Shown piece after piece: positions 6,633 through 14,051 of a stretch of 20,174 nt of DNA. Every line of letters begins with the position of its first letter. The stretch's first letter is position 1. Position numbers and translations under genes: made by a program. Origin of the DNA: a virus. Below the pieces are notes generated by a model. The model did not search any database, was not told the DNA's origin, and saw only the letters and a program-made list of their open reading frames with translations. The stretch lies in IMG/VR virus record IMGVR_UViG_3300022213_000028, positions 1 through 20,174 of that record, one strand, 5' to 3'.

Positions 6633-7907
6633 ATGGCCGACACTAAAATCAGCGCACTGCCTTCAGGCGCACCGGCATTAGCAACCGACGAGACGGTCAT
6701 TGCTCGGGCTGGGTCTAACTACAAACTGACGGTAGCCAATATCGCCGGTTATCTCGGCTCGCCGATTACTGTTGCTAATGGCGGTACCGGGCAATCCTCG
6801 TATACCGATGGTCAGTTGCTAATTGGTAACTCCACCGGCAACACCTTGTCAAAAGCCACGCTAACTGCTGGCAGTGGTATTTCTATTACAAACGGCAGCG
6901 GCAGCATTACCATCGCCGCAACAGGTGGCGGCAGTGGAACAGTAACGTCAGTTGGCGGTACAGGAACCGTTAACGGCATTACGCTTACGGGAACAGTTAC
7001 AACTTCCGGCAGCCTGACGCTAGGCGGTACGCTTTCAGGCGTTAGTTTAACGACGCAAGTTAGCGGCACTTTGCCGGTTGTTAGTGGCGGTACGGGTCAA
7101 ACGTCTTACACAGACGGCCAGTTGTTGATTGGTAACTCCACCGGCAACACGCTCTCGAAGGCAACGCTGACTGCTGGTAGTGGCATCAGTATTACTAACG
7201 GTTCCGGCGCTATTACGATTGCGGCAACCGGCGGCACGGGAACAGTTACATCTGTTAGCGGTACGGGTACGGTCAACGGTTTAACGCTCACCGGCACGGT
7301 GACGAGTTCTGGCAGTTTGACGCTCGGCGGCACGCTGTCTGTCAATCTGGCATCGGATGTTACTGGTACGCTGCCTGTCGCTAATGGCGGTACCGGCATT
7401 ACCTCATTTGGCACGGGCGTGGCAACGTGGCTCGGTACACCGTCGAGCGCAAACCTTGCGTCTGCGGTGACGGACGAGACGGGTTCGGGCGCTCTGGTGT
7501 TTGCCAATACGCCAACCTTGGTGACCCCGGTATTAGGTACGCCGACCTCGGGCAACCTGTCTAACTGTACGGCTGACGGCACTAACGCGGTTGGATATCG
7601 AAACATCCCGCGTTCGGGATCAGCCAAGACCACCTCGTACACGCTTGCCACAGGCGACATTGGCGAGTTCATTGAGGTTGGAACCGGCGGTTCGGTGACC
7701 ATTCCTGACGCCACGTTTGCGTTAGGTGATGTTGTGTCGGTGTTCAACAACACCTCGGGCGCTATCACGATTACTTGCACGATTACGACGGCGTATATCG
7801 CGGGTACGGATGCGGACAAGGCTACGGTGTCATTGGCTACAAGAGGCGTGGCGACAATACTGTTCTTATCAGGTACGGTTTGCGTTATTAACGGCAACGT
7901 GAGTTAA
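6633..7907 (+). CDS. Beta-repeat tail fibre protein
   Basis: A 424-aa Gly/Thr/Ser-rich fibre. Residues 1-42 (MADTKISALPSG...) match the KISxLP N-terminal module also present in the tailspike gene at 11794, a likely virion-anchoring segment. Two tandem units with a period of 102 residues follow, each containing TDGQLLIGNSTGNTLSK and ATLTAGSGISITNGSG and ending near an NGGTG or SGGTG motif. Residues about 330-424 form a beta-rich C-terminal domain (SYTLATGDIGEFIEVGTGG, then FALGDVVSVFNNTSGAITI) that resembles a domain in the partial fibre gene at the right edge. The TGGAGTAA sequence before the ATG is a good ribosome site. Likely role: side fibre or fibre shaft; the receptor is unknown. Confidence 0.86.
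   Translation: MADTKISALPSGAPALATDETVIARAGSNYKLTVANIAGYLGSPITVANGGTGQSSYTDGQLLIGNSTGNTLSKATLTAGSGISITNGSGSITIAATGGGSGTVTSVGGTGTVNGITLTGTVTTSGSLTLGGTLSGVSLTTQVSGTLPVVSGGTGQTSYTDGQLLIGNSTGNTLSKATLTAGSGISITNGSGAITIAATGGTGTVTSVSGTGTVNGLTLTGTVTSSGSLTLGGTLSVNLASDVTGTLPVANGGTGITSFGTGVATWLGTPSSANLASAVTDETGSGALVFANTPTLVTPVLGTPTSGNLSNCTADGTNAVGYRNIPRSGSAKTTSYTLATGDIGEFIEVGTGGSVTIPDATFALGDVVSVFNNTSGAITITCTITTAYIAGTDADKATVSLATRGVATILFLSGTVCVINGNVS
6804..7235 (+). repeat. Two-copy 306-bp intragenic repeat in the fibre gene
   Basis: Repeat cores at 6804-6929 and 7110-7235 encode 42 residues that differ at one position, yet the DNA has about 25 synonymous differences. The repeat therefore looks old and kept at protein level rather than recently copied. 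Confidence 0.85.
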
Positions 7908-7910
7908 GCC

Positions 7911-10232
7911 ATGAGCGGCATTATGAGTTTGCTGCTCGCTGCCAAAGTTGCGGGCGGCGGAGCGTTTACCGAATACAAGATTTTTACCGCATCGGGTAAC
8001 TGGACTGCCCCGACCGGCGTGACCGAGGTTGAATACCTTGTCGTTGCGGGTGGTGCGGGTGGCGGGTCAAGAGCGGGAGGCGGCGGCGGCGCAGGCGGAT
8101 TTCGTACGGGCACAGGACTTTCTGTAACCGCCGGAACTAATTACACCATTACTGTTGGCGCTGGCGGAAATGGCGGTGGAAATGCTGGCTCTGGTCAAAA
8201 GGGATCGGACGGTAATAATTCCGTATTTAGCACAATTACATCCGCTGGCGGAGGAGGCGGTGGGTCCACAAACTCCTCTGGCAATAACGGTGGTTCTGGT
8301 GGCGGTGGTGGTTTTGGAACGCCAAGACTAGGCGGCACAGGAAATACGCCTTCTGTAAGCCCATCACAAGGCAATAACGGTGGCGATGGTGCATTTGATG
8401 GTGGAGCCGGAGCATATGGTGGCGGTGGTGGCGGCGCTGGCGCTGTTGGCGGAGCAGGAAGCGTTCCCTCTGCATCACCCGGTTCTGGCGGCGCAGGCAC
8501 CGCCTCATCCATTTCCGGTGCATCAGTAACTTATGGTGCTGGCGGCGGTGGTGGTTCATACCCTGCCGCAACAACCGGCACAACCGGAGCAGCCAATACC
8601 GGAAACGGCGGCGGCGGCGCAGGCGGAGAAACAAATCCCGGCGGCACGGGCGGCTCTGGCATCGTCATCCTCAAATACTCTGTCCCAGTTCAATCTGTCG
8701 TAGCCACGTTCACTTCTACCGGCACATGGACTTGCCCGAGCGGTGTTAGCGCGGTGGAGTACCTTGTCGTCGCGGGTGGTGGTGGTGCGGGATATAACGG
8801 CGGCGCTGGTGCAGGCGGCTTCCGTACCGGCACGGGCTTTAGTGTAACCGCAGGCACGGATTACACAATTACTGTTGGCGCTGGTGGCACAGCAGGCGCA
8901 TCTGGAAATCAAGGTGGAAGCGGCAATAACTCTGTTTTTAGCACTATTACTAGCGCCGGCGGCGGCGCTGGCGGCGGTAGAAGCCCAGGTGTTGCCGGGT
9001 TAAGTGGCGGTTCGGGCGGTGGCGGCGGTGGAGACGCGGCGGGCGGCACAGGTGGTGCCGGAAACACACCCTCTACTAGCCCCTCACAAGGATCAAATGG
9101 TGGCGCAGCAGCATTTTCAGCGCCAAATTATGGTGGCGGCGGTGGCGGTGGTGCATCGGCTGTTGGTGCTGGCGGAACATCAACTACTGGCGGTAACGGC
9201 GGTGCAGGAACGGCATCGTCTATTTCCGGTGGTAGCGTTACCTATGCTGGCGGTGGCGGCGGTGGGACGGTTGGAGGAACGCCCGGAAGTGGAGGCGCAG
9301 GCGGTGGTGGCGCTGGAGGCGCGAGCGGTGGAAATAACGCTGGAACCGCAGGCACGGCTAATACCGGCGGTGGAGCAGGCGGCAATTATTTCTCATCTGC
9401 TCACGTTACTGGTTCTGCTGGCGGCTCTGGCATCGTCATCCTCAAGTACGACATCGGCTCTGCCACAATCTTCACCTTCAAGTCATCGCAGAAGTGGACT
9501 GCACCAGCGGGTGCGGTAAGCGTTGACTACCTCGTTGTTGCGGGGGGTGGTGGAGGTGGTAGCGGTTCTGGTGCCGGTGGTGGCGCTGGAGGATTCCGTG
9601 CTGGCACAGCATTAAGCATTACTGCTGGAACCGATTACACGATTACCGTTGGCGGTGGCGGTACGGGCGGCGCAGCCGGAGGAATTAACAATGGCACAAC
9701 CGGCTCTAATTCCGTATTTAGCACTATTACTTCAGCCGGTGGCGGCTATGGCGCGTCGGCTGGCCCTGCTACTGCGGGTGGTAATGGCGGTTCTGGTGGC
9801 GGTGGTTCTATTGGAGGTGCTGGAGGTTCTGGTAACACCCCAAGCACAAGCCCGTCACAGGGCAGCAATGGAGGTTCTGGGTCTGGTGCTGCTCCTTATT
9901 ACGGTGCCGGTGGTGGCGGCGGTGCGTCAGCAGTAGGCGCAAACGGTAGCGGGTCTGCCGCAGGAAATGGCGGCGCAGGAACCGCGTCTAGTATTTCTGG
10001 TTCTTCTGTAACTTATGCAGGTGGCGGCGGTGGTGGCGTAGAAGCATCCGGCCCCGCTGGCACAGGCGGATCAGGTGGCGGCGGGGCTGGCTCTACAACT
10101 GCAACAGCAACGGCTGGAACCACAAACACAGGCGGCGGTGGTGGTGGCGGCGGATTTGGGCCTGCCGCACAACGAGCCGCAGGCGGTGCTGGCGGTTCCG
10201 GTATTGTCATCCTCAAGGTCAACTTCACATGA
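7911..10232 (+). CDS. Giant glycine-rich adhesin-like protein with three tandem domains
   Basis: A 773-aa protein. After a short hydrophobic N-terminus (MSGIMSLLLAAKV) it is three related glycine-rich domains at about residues 20-256, 262-513 and 517-770. Each starts with a W-T-x-P-x-G and EYLVVAGG-type strand (41, 283, 539), then has GGFRTGTG, ITAGTDYTITVG-type, SVFSTITSAGGG, GNTPSxSPSQG (144, 384, 641) and SISGxSVTYAGGGG segments, and ends in GGSGIVILKY or GGSGIVILKV. The domains are homologous to the single domain at 5653-6609. Likely a multivalent receptor-binding or fibre-tip protein; this is inference from glycine-rich phage adhesins. It starts 3 bases after the preceding stop without a strong ribosome site and ends in an ATGA overlap with the next gene. 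Confidence 0.85.
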   Translation: MSGIMSLLLAAKVAGGGAFTEYKIFTASGNWTAPTGVTEVEYLVVAGGAGGGSRAGGGGGAGGFRTGTGLSVTAGTNYTITVGAGGNGGGNAGSGQKGSDGNNSVFSTITSAGGGGGGSTNSSGNNGGSGGGGGFGTPRLGGTGNTPSVSPSQGNNGGDGAFDGGAGAYGGGGGGAGAVGGAGSVPSASPGSGGAGTASSISGASVTYGAGGGGGSYPAATTGTTGAANTGNGGGGAGGETNPGGTGGSGIVILKYSVPVQSVVATFTSTGTWTCPSGVSAVEYLVVAGGGGAGYNGGAGAGGFRTGTGFSVTAGTDYTITVGAGGTAGASGNQGGSGNNSVFSTITSAGGGAGGGRSPGVAGLSGGSGGGGGGDAAGGTGGAGNTPSTSPSQGSNGGAAAFSAPNYGGGGGGGASAVGAGGTSTTGGNGGAGTASSISGGSVTYAGGGGGGTVGGTPGSGGAGGGGAGGASGGNNAGTAGTANTGGGAGGNYFSSAHVTGSAGGSGIVILKYDIGSATIFTFKSSQKWTAPAGAVSVDYLVVAGGGGGGSGSGAGGGAGGFRAGTALSITAGTDYTITVGGGGTGGAAGGINNGTTGSNSVFSTITSAGGGYGASAGPATAGGNGGSGGGGSIGGAGGSGNTPSTSPSQGSNGGSGSGAAPYYGAGGGGGASAVGANGSGSAAGNGGAGTASSISGSSVTYAGGGGGGVEASGPAGTGGSGGGGAGSTTATATAGTTNTGGGGGGGGFGPAAQRAAGGAGGSGIVILKVNFT
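8031..10216 (+). repeat. Triplicated glycine-rich domain repeat, about 730-770 bp per unit
   Basis: Unit anchors encoding EYLVVAGG or DYLVVAGG lie at 8031, 8757 and 9525. The unit ends at 8649-8674 and 9420-9445 are 26-base identical stretches encoding GGSGIVILK; the third end, near 10191, is diverged. A related unit is found in the gene at 5653-6609. Confidence 0.85.
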
Positions 10233-10477
10233 AAACCTATCAACTTATGGGCATTGATACGGCGATGCACTTGCTTCGCCCCGGCGCAAAGTGGGAGATC
10301 AGCAACCGCGAGATCACCCGCTGGGAAGACCCGCGCCCCAAGCCATCGTGGGACGAAATCATGTTCACGATTGAAAAGATCAAGGAACTTGAGGACGCGG
10401 TGCCGACGATTTTGTTGCCCGAACAGCAGGCTGCGTTTGACGACTACGTTGCCCAGATTGAAAAGGCGGTTGCGTGA
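10229..10477 (+). CDS. Small protein resembling tail-fibre assembly or XkdW-type proteins
   Basis: An 82-aa protein: MKTYQLMGIDTAMHLLRPGA, then KWEISNREITRWEDPRPKPSWDEIM, then a helical acidic C-terminus. The pattern of an aromatic-rich strand segment followed by PxPSWDEI and a helix is typical of short phage proteins encoded directly after a fibre gene, some of them fibre chaperones. It overlaps the 773-aa fibre by 4 bases (ATGA) and the next gene by 4 bases (GTGA), so it is probably made in step with both. A chaperone role is inferred from position and general look; no catalytic motif is visible. Confidence 0.8.
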   Translation: MKTYQLMGIDTAMHLLRPGAKWEISNREITRWEDPRPKPSWDEIMFTIEKIKELEDAVPTILLPEQQAAFDDYVAQIEKAVA

Positions 10478-11076
10478 TTACATACAACCTTTTTCCTACG
10501 GCTGTCGCCAAGTTTGAACTTGGGCGGGACTACACCGCCGAGGAATTGGCGTTTGTGGACGAGCAGCCGACGCATAGCAACATGGGCAACACGACGAGCG
10601 ATGACCGCTATGTGCTGCGTCACGACACGATGGCAAGCCTCAAGGCGTTTGCAGAGGCCAGCGTCAACGAGTATCTGCGTTCCATCTACGCGCCGAAACA
10701 CGACGTTACGTTGCGTCTGACGCAATCGTGGCTGAACTACACCAAGGCCGGTCAGTACCATCACAAACACGCGCATCCCAACTCGTTCGTGTCTGGGGTG
10801 CTGTACCTCAAGGCTGCCCGTGAGCGGGACAAGATTTACTTTTACAAAGACGGCTATCAGCAGATCAAACTGCCGACTGACAACTACAATCTCTACAACA
10901 GCGATTCGTGGTGGTTTGAGATTGGCGCTGGTGATTTGATGCTGTTTCCGTCACATCTCACGCACATGGTTGAAACCGTGCAGGGTGATGATCGAGTATC
11001 TTTGGCGTTTAATACTTTTCCGGCTGGCTATGTTGGTGACGAAAGCAGCCTGACCGCATTGCATTTGAAGGAGTAA
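10474..11076 (+). CDS. Putative 2OG-Fe(II) oxygenase superfamily protein
   Basis: A 200-aa protein that resembles the phage/bacterial family annotated as putative 2OG-Fe(II) oxygenase (PF13759/TIGR02466 type, by memory). Key segments: QSWLNYTKAGQYHHKHAHPN (84-103) followed by SFVSGVLYL (104-112), then a second motif LMLFPSHLTHMVETV (155-169) and RVSLAFN (174-180). Candidate iron ligands are His97, His99 or His101 and His161 or His164, with Arg174 as the likely 2-oxoglutarate contact. The usual HxD aspartate is not evident at the first motif, which has HxHxH instead. Start is GTG at 10474 overlapping the preceding TGA. The substrate is unknown; placement among fibre genes suggests modification of a fibre protein or another target (inference). 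Confidence 0.83.
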   Translation: MITYNLFPTAVAKFELGRDYTAEELAFVDEQPTHSNMGNTTSDDRYVLRHDTMASLKAFAEASVNEYLRSIYAPKHDVTLRLTQSWLNYTKAGQYHHKHAHPNSFVSGVLYLKAARERDKIYFYKDGYQQIKLPTDNYNLYNSDSWWFEIGAGDLMLFPSHLTHMVETVQGDDRVSLAFNTFPAGYVGDESSLTALHLKE

Positions 11077-11080
11077 GACA

Positions 11081-11449
11081 ATGGCTCATTTTTGTGAACT
11101 TGATTCAAACAATGTTGTGCTGCGGGTCATCGTCGTAGCCAACTCCGACACCTCTGACGCTAACGGCAACGAGTCGGAAAGCATCGGCGTGGCGTTCTGC
11201 CAGAAGTTGCTCGGCGGTAACTGGAAACAAACCAGTTACAACGGCAATATCCGCAAGAACTACGCTGGTATCGGCTACACTTACCGCGCTGACATTGACG
11301 CTTTCGTAGCGCCGCAGCCGTATCCGTCATGGACGCTTGACGAGAACGCCCAATGGCAGGCTCCGGTGCCGATGCCAACTGACGGCAAGATGTACTCGTG
11401 GGACGAAGCCGCGCAGGCGTGGACGGAAGTTGAAGGAGCACCAGTCTAA
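11081..11449 (+). CDS. Conserved phage protein of unknown function, 122 aa
   Basis: The protein carries FCQKLLGGNWKQTSYNGNIR (40-59) and KNYAGIGYTYRADIDAFVAP (60-79), then PYPSWTLDENAQWQAPVPMP and a Trp-rich tail YSWDEAAQAWTEV. I recall near-identical motifs in cyanophage and pelagiphage proteins, where the function is not known. The many Trp/Tyr/Pro residues and its place among fibre genes suggest a virion or adsorption protein. The ribosome site GGAG lies in the codon just before the stop of the upstream gene (GGAGTAA), implying coupled translation. Its own stop overlaps the next start (TAATG). Confidence 0.87.
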   Translation: MAHFCELDSNNVVLRVIVVANSDTSDANGNESESIGVAFCQKLLGGNWKQTSYNGNIRKNYAGIGYTYRADIDAFVAPQPYPSWTLDENAQWQAPVPMPTDGKMYSWDEAAQAWTEVEGAPV

Positions 11450-11781
11450 TGGCTAACTGGAAAGTCACCGGCTTTGAAGTTAAAAATCAAAGCGGTTTAG
11501 AAAAAGTCTGCGTTAAGGCGCAGTTTGAGGTGTCGGATGTCAAAGATGGCAAGCATGGGTTTGTATCCCATGAAGTATTGTTAGGCGAGCCTAACCCTGC
11601 CAACTTTTTGGCATATAGCAGTATTTCGCAAGAAGTGGCTGTAGGTTGGGTAAAGGCCGCGCTGGAAGACTATCAGTCGTATGAGCGAGCCGTTGCCAAG
11701 CAAATTGAAATGACTTCGGATGCCGCTGTAATTGCGCCGCCGTGGAGTCCGGAATGGCCCTTGCCGGTTCCGAAGCGCTAA
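11449..11781 (+). CDS. Conserved phage protein of unknown function, 110 aa
   Basis: Begins MANWKVTGFEVKNQSGLEKV and has alternating beta strands (VCVKAQFEVSDVKDG), then HGFVSHEVLLGEPNPANFLA and a helical stretch (EVAVGWVKAALEDYQSYERA). This strand-strand-helix pattern resembles short phage proteins found beside tail genes (possibly the DUF7936 type, unverified). AAGGAG at 11433-11438 precedes the start by 10 bases. The C-terminus is Pro-rich (PPWSPEWPLPVPKR). No catalytic motif is seen. It is probably co-expressed with the tailspike gene that follows 12 bases later. Confidence 0.82.
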   Translation: MANWKVTGFEVKNQSGLEKVCVKAQFEVSDVKDGKHGFVSHEVLLGEPNPANFLAYSSISQEVAVGWVKAALEDYQSYERAVAKQIEMTSDAAVIAPPWSPEWPLPVPKR

Positions 11782-11793
11782 TTGGAGTAAACC

Positions 11794-13170
11794 ATGTCTA
11801 CCATTAAGATTTCGCAACTTCCTGCTGCTTCTGGTCCTTTGTCGGGAAGCGAAGTGGTGCCTATTGTTCAGGGAAACGTCACGAAAAAAGCGCCGGTGTC
11901 GTCGTTTACCGTTGGAGTAAACGTAAAATCGTTTGGCGCTGTTTGCGATGGCATCGCGGACGACACAACGGCAGTTCAGGCTGCAATTAACTATTGCGCC
12001 GCGAACAACTGGCCGCCGCTGCTTATTACGGGCAAGTGCAAAATTACGTCGTCACTTATCATTAATCGTTTGGTTGACCAAAACAGCGACGAGTTTTTTA
12101 TTGTGGGTGACGGGCCGGACGCCGGGTTCTTTACCGCTGGCAACGTGGTTATCTTCGATTCGTCTTTGGCGTACAGCACGGCTCCTCAGTCAGAGTTTGT
12201 GACGTTCCAAAACATTCGGTTTGAATCGTCCAGTTTTTTCAACGCAAGTTATGTGCTGTCGCCTAACTTCTTGCGTATTAAATTCCTTGACTGCGTGTTC
12301 TTCTTGATTCGTTGCGTTATTTCGCCGATCTACACGCAAACGCTTTATTTTACTAACTGCAATATCCGAAACAACCCTGCCAACTTTATTAACGTCACAG
12401 GTTTGTATGACGTTAAGTTTGTGCAGTGCATTATTGAAAACGGCTTCAACATTGTTCGTTGTATTGACCCTGCACGCGGCACTAACGGTTTAAGTTTTAC
12501 CAGTTGTGTCATCGAGGGCATCCAAGGCAGCATTTGCGACATCACGGGTGCTACTGGATTTGCCTTAACCAACTGTCATCTGGAATCTAACTTCTCGCCA
12601 GAGTTTAATTTTTTTGCGGGCGGTATTTCCAACAAAAGCATTTCTATTACGGGTAACTTTATTTATAACCCGAATGGCGCCACCATGTATTACGGGCCAA
12701 CGGAACGAGTTATTTCTTCAGGAAATAGCGTGTTCCCAAGCGTGTTTCATCAAAATGTGGCTCAATGCGTAAATCTTGTTTCCATCATGGACTATGCTCC
12801 CGGCGGCATTTCTGATGGAGCAAATGTTCAAGTAACCAATCGGGTTTATCGCACTGGTAGCGCCACCACTACTTTGTGGTCTGATACCACCAACGGAATT
12901 GCTAAAGACACAAGCAATCGTTTTGGAATTGGATATACAATTCAGCCGAATATACGCTTAACTGTTGCTGGGGCTGATCAAACGGCGTCTAACTATGCTG
13001 GCGCCTATTTCGACAGCAACGGCAACGAAATCATCGCCTTTAGAAACGATCGCAGAATTTCAATTCCGGCGCTTCAGGATTATGCCGATGACACTGCTGC
13101 TGCGGCTGCTGGCATTCCGGTTGGATTCCTGTACCGCACCGGCTCTGTTGTCAAGGTTCGAGTTACCTAA
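11794..13170 (+). CDS. Pectate-lyase-like tailspike protein
   Basis: A 458-aa tailspike. Residues 1-40 (MSTIKISQLPAASGPLSGSE...) match the N-terminal KISxLP anchoring module of the fibre at 6633. Residues 42-67 (VNVKSFGAVCDGIADDTTAV...) are the classic start of pectate_lyase_3-type right-handed beta helices in phage depolymerases. Residues about 70-330 have regular short beta repeats with Asn/Cys/Phe ladders. The C-terminus has DDTAAAAAGIPVGFLYRTGS and VVKVRVT, a short module seen at the end of many phage structural proteins. Such spikes bind or cut surface polysaccharide; whether this one is enzymatic cannot be read, as no catalytic residues are assignable. TGGAGTAA at 11783 is the ribosome site. 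Confidence 0.85.
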   Translation: MSTIKISQLPAASGPLSGSEVVPIVQGNVTKKAPVSSFTVGVNVKSFGAVCDGIADDTTAVQAAINYCAANNWPPLLITGKCKITSSLIINRLVDQNSDEFFIVGDGPDAGFFTAGNVVIFDSSLAYSTAPQSEFVTFQNIRFESSSFFNASYVLSPNFLRIKFLDCVFFLIRCVISPIYTQTLYFTNCNIRNNPANFINVTGLYDVKFVQCIIENGFNIVRCIDPARGTNGLSFTSCVIEGIQGSICDITGATGFALTNCHLESNFSPEFNFFAGGISNKSISITGNFIYNPNGATMYYGPTERVISSGNSVFPSVFHQNVAQCVNLVSIMDYAPGGISDGANVQVTNRVYRTGSATTTLWSDTTNGIAKDTSNRFGIGYTIQPNIRLTVAGADQTASNYAGAYFDSNGNEIIAFRNDRRISIPALQDYADDTAAAAAGIPVGFLYRTGSVVKVRVT

Positions 13171-13247
13171 CTTGTTGCATCAGCGCAACTAGTAAGTTAA
13201 AGTTTTACCGTACTGATGCGTTTCATCAGGTTTCCGTAAGGAAGTTT
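13171..13247 (+). promoter_or_regulatory. Leader of the scaffold/coat block with competing stems
   Basis: This 77-base gap holds GTTGC/GCAAC (13174-13178 with 13185-13189) and CTGATG/CATCAG (13213-13218 with 13224-13229, loop CGTTT). The second stem sits just before AAGGA (13238-13242). CTGATGC (13213-13219) can instead pair with GCATCAG (13177-13183), so the folds are mutually exclusive. No good promoter was found: only a weak TTGTTG at 13172. Confidence 0.4.
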
Positions 13248-14030
13248 ATGTCGGACGAAAATCAAGTCCCTGAAGTTGTAGCGGCAGAGGCCGTGTCGGA
13301 ACCCGAGGCTACGGCAGCCCCGGAAACCGTAGATGCTACCCCCGAGGTAGCGGAGCCGGAGAAGACTGAACCAAAACTCTTTACACAAGATGATTTGGAT
13401 AAAGTCATTGATAAAAGACTAAGGAAAGCGCGTAAGAGTTGGGAAAGAGAGCAGGTGCTAAAGGCGCAATCGACCCCGGTTGAGCCAGCCGCACTGCCTA
13501 GCAGAGACGAAGACCCCGAGGCTTATGCCGAGGCTCTGGCCGAACGCAAAGCAACGGAACTCCTCGCCCGACGCGAAGCAGAGCGGGAGCAGATGGCTCT
13601 CTTAGAGGCGTATCACGAGCGTGAAGAAGCAGCGCGTGACAAGTACGACGACTTCGAGCAAGTCGCGTACAACAACTCGCTGCCGATCACGACTGTGATG
13701 GCACAGACGATTCAGGCGTCAGAATTGGGGCCAGATATAGCCTACTTTCTGGGGTCTAATCCGAAGGAAGCCGAACGCATTTCCCGCTTACCGCAGTTCC
13801 TTCAGGCTAAGGAAATCGGGAAGATTGAGGCCAAAATGGCCGACAGTCCCGCCCCGGTTAAGAAGACTACCAGTGCGCCCCCGCCTATTAAGCCTGTCAC
13901 GGCAAAAGGCACTGGCGCTCCGGTCTACGATACGACGGACCCACGGTCAATTTCGGCCATGAGTGCGTCAGAGTGGATCGAGCGCGAGCGTCAGCGACAG
14001 ATTAAGCAGTGGGAAGCGCGTAACCGCTAA
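13248..14030 (+). CDS. Scaffolding protein
   Basis: A 260-aa protein, highly charged and helical, directly before the coat gene, as scaffolds are in P22-like phages. Residues 1-42 are an acidic Ala/Glu/Pro region. Residues 44-140 are coiled-coil-like (DDLDKVIDKRLRKARKSWER, then repeated Glu/Arg helices). A Pro/Ala-rich linker (199-228) leads to the basic C-terminal helix SEWIERERQRQIKQWEARNR, the type of segment that binds coat protein in P22 gp8. In the family, scaffold guides coat assembly around the portal and leaves before DNA packaging. The TAAGGA ribosome site is 5 bases from the ATG. No protease domain is seen. Confidence 0.9.
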   Translation: MSDENQVPEVVAAEAVSEPEATAAPETVDATPEVAEPEKTEPKLFTQDDLDKVIDKRLRKARKSWEREQVLKAQSTPVEPAALPSRDEDPEAYAEALAERKATELLARREAEREQMALLEAYHEREEAARDKYDDFEQVAYNNSLPITTVMAQTIQASELGPDIAYFLGSNPKEAERISRLPQFLQAKEIGKIEAKMADSPAPVKKTTSAPPPIKPVTAKGTGAPVYDTTDPRSISAMSASEWIERERQRQIKQWEARNR

Positions 14031-14051
14031 CATCTTTTTGGAGACACTTTC

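Noticed and set aside
8195-8912. Long minus-strand frames opposite the glycine-rich gene (Pro/Arg-rich)
   Set aside because: They are the complement of GGN codon runs, giving Pro-rich or Arg-rich text with no start signals and overlapping a well-supported fibre gene.
9004-9519. A 171-aa plus-strand frame inside the glycine-rich gene
   Set aside because: It arises from the shifted frame of Gly/Ala codons; it lacks a ribosome site and family-like sequence.
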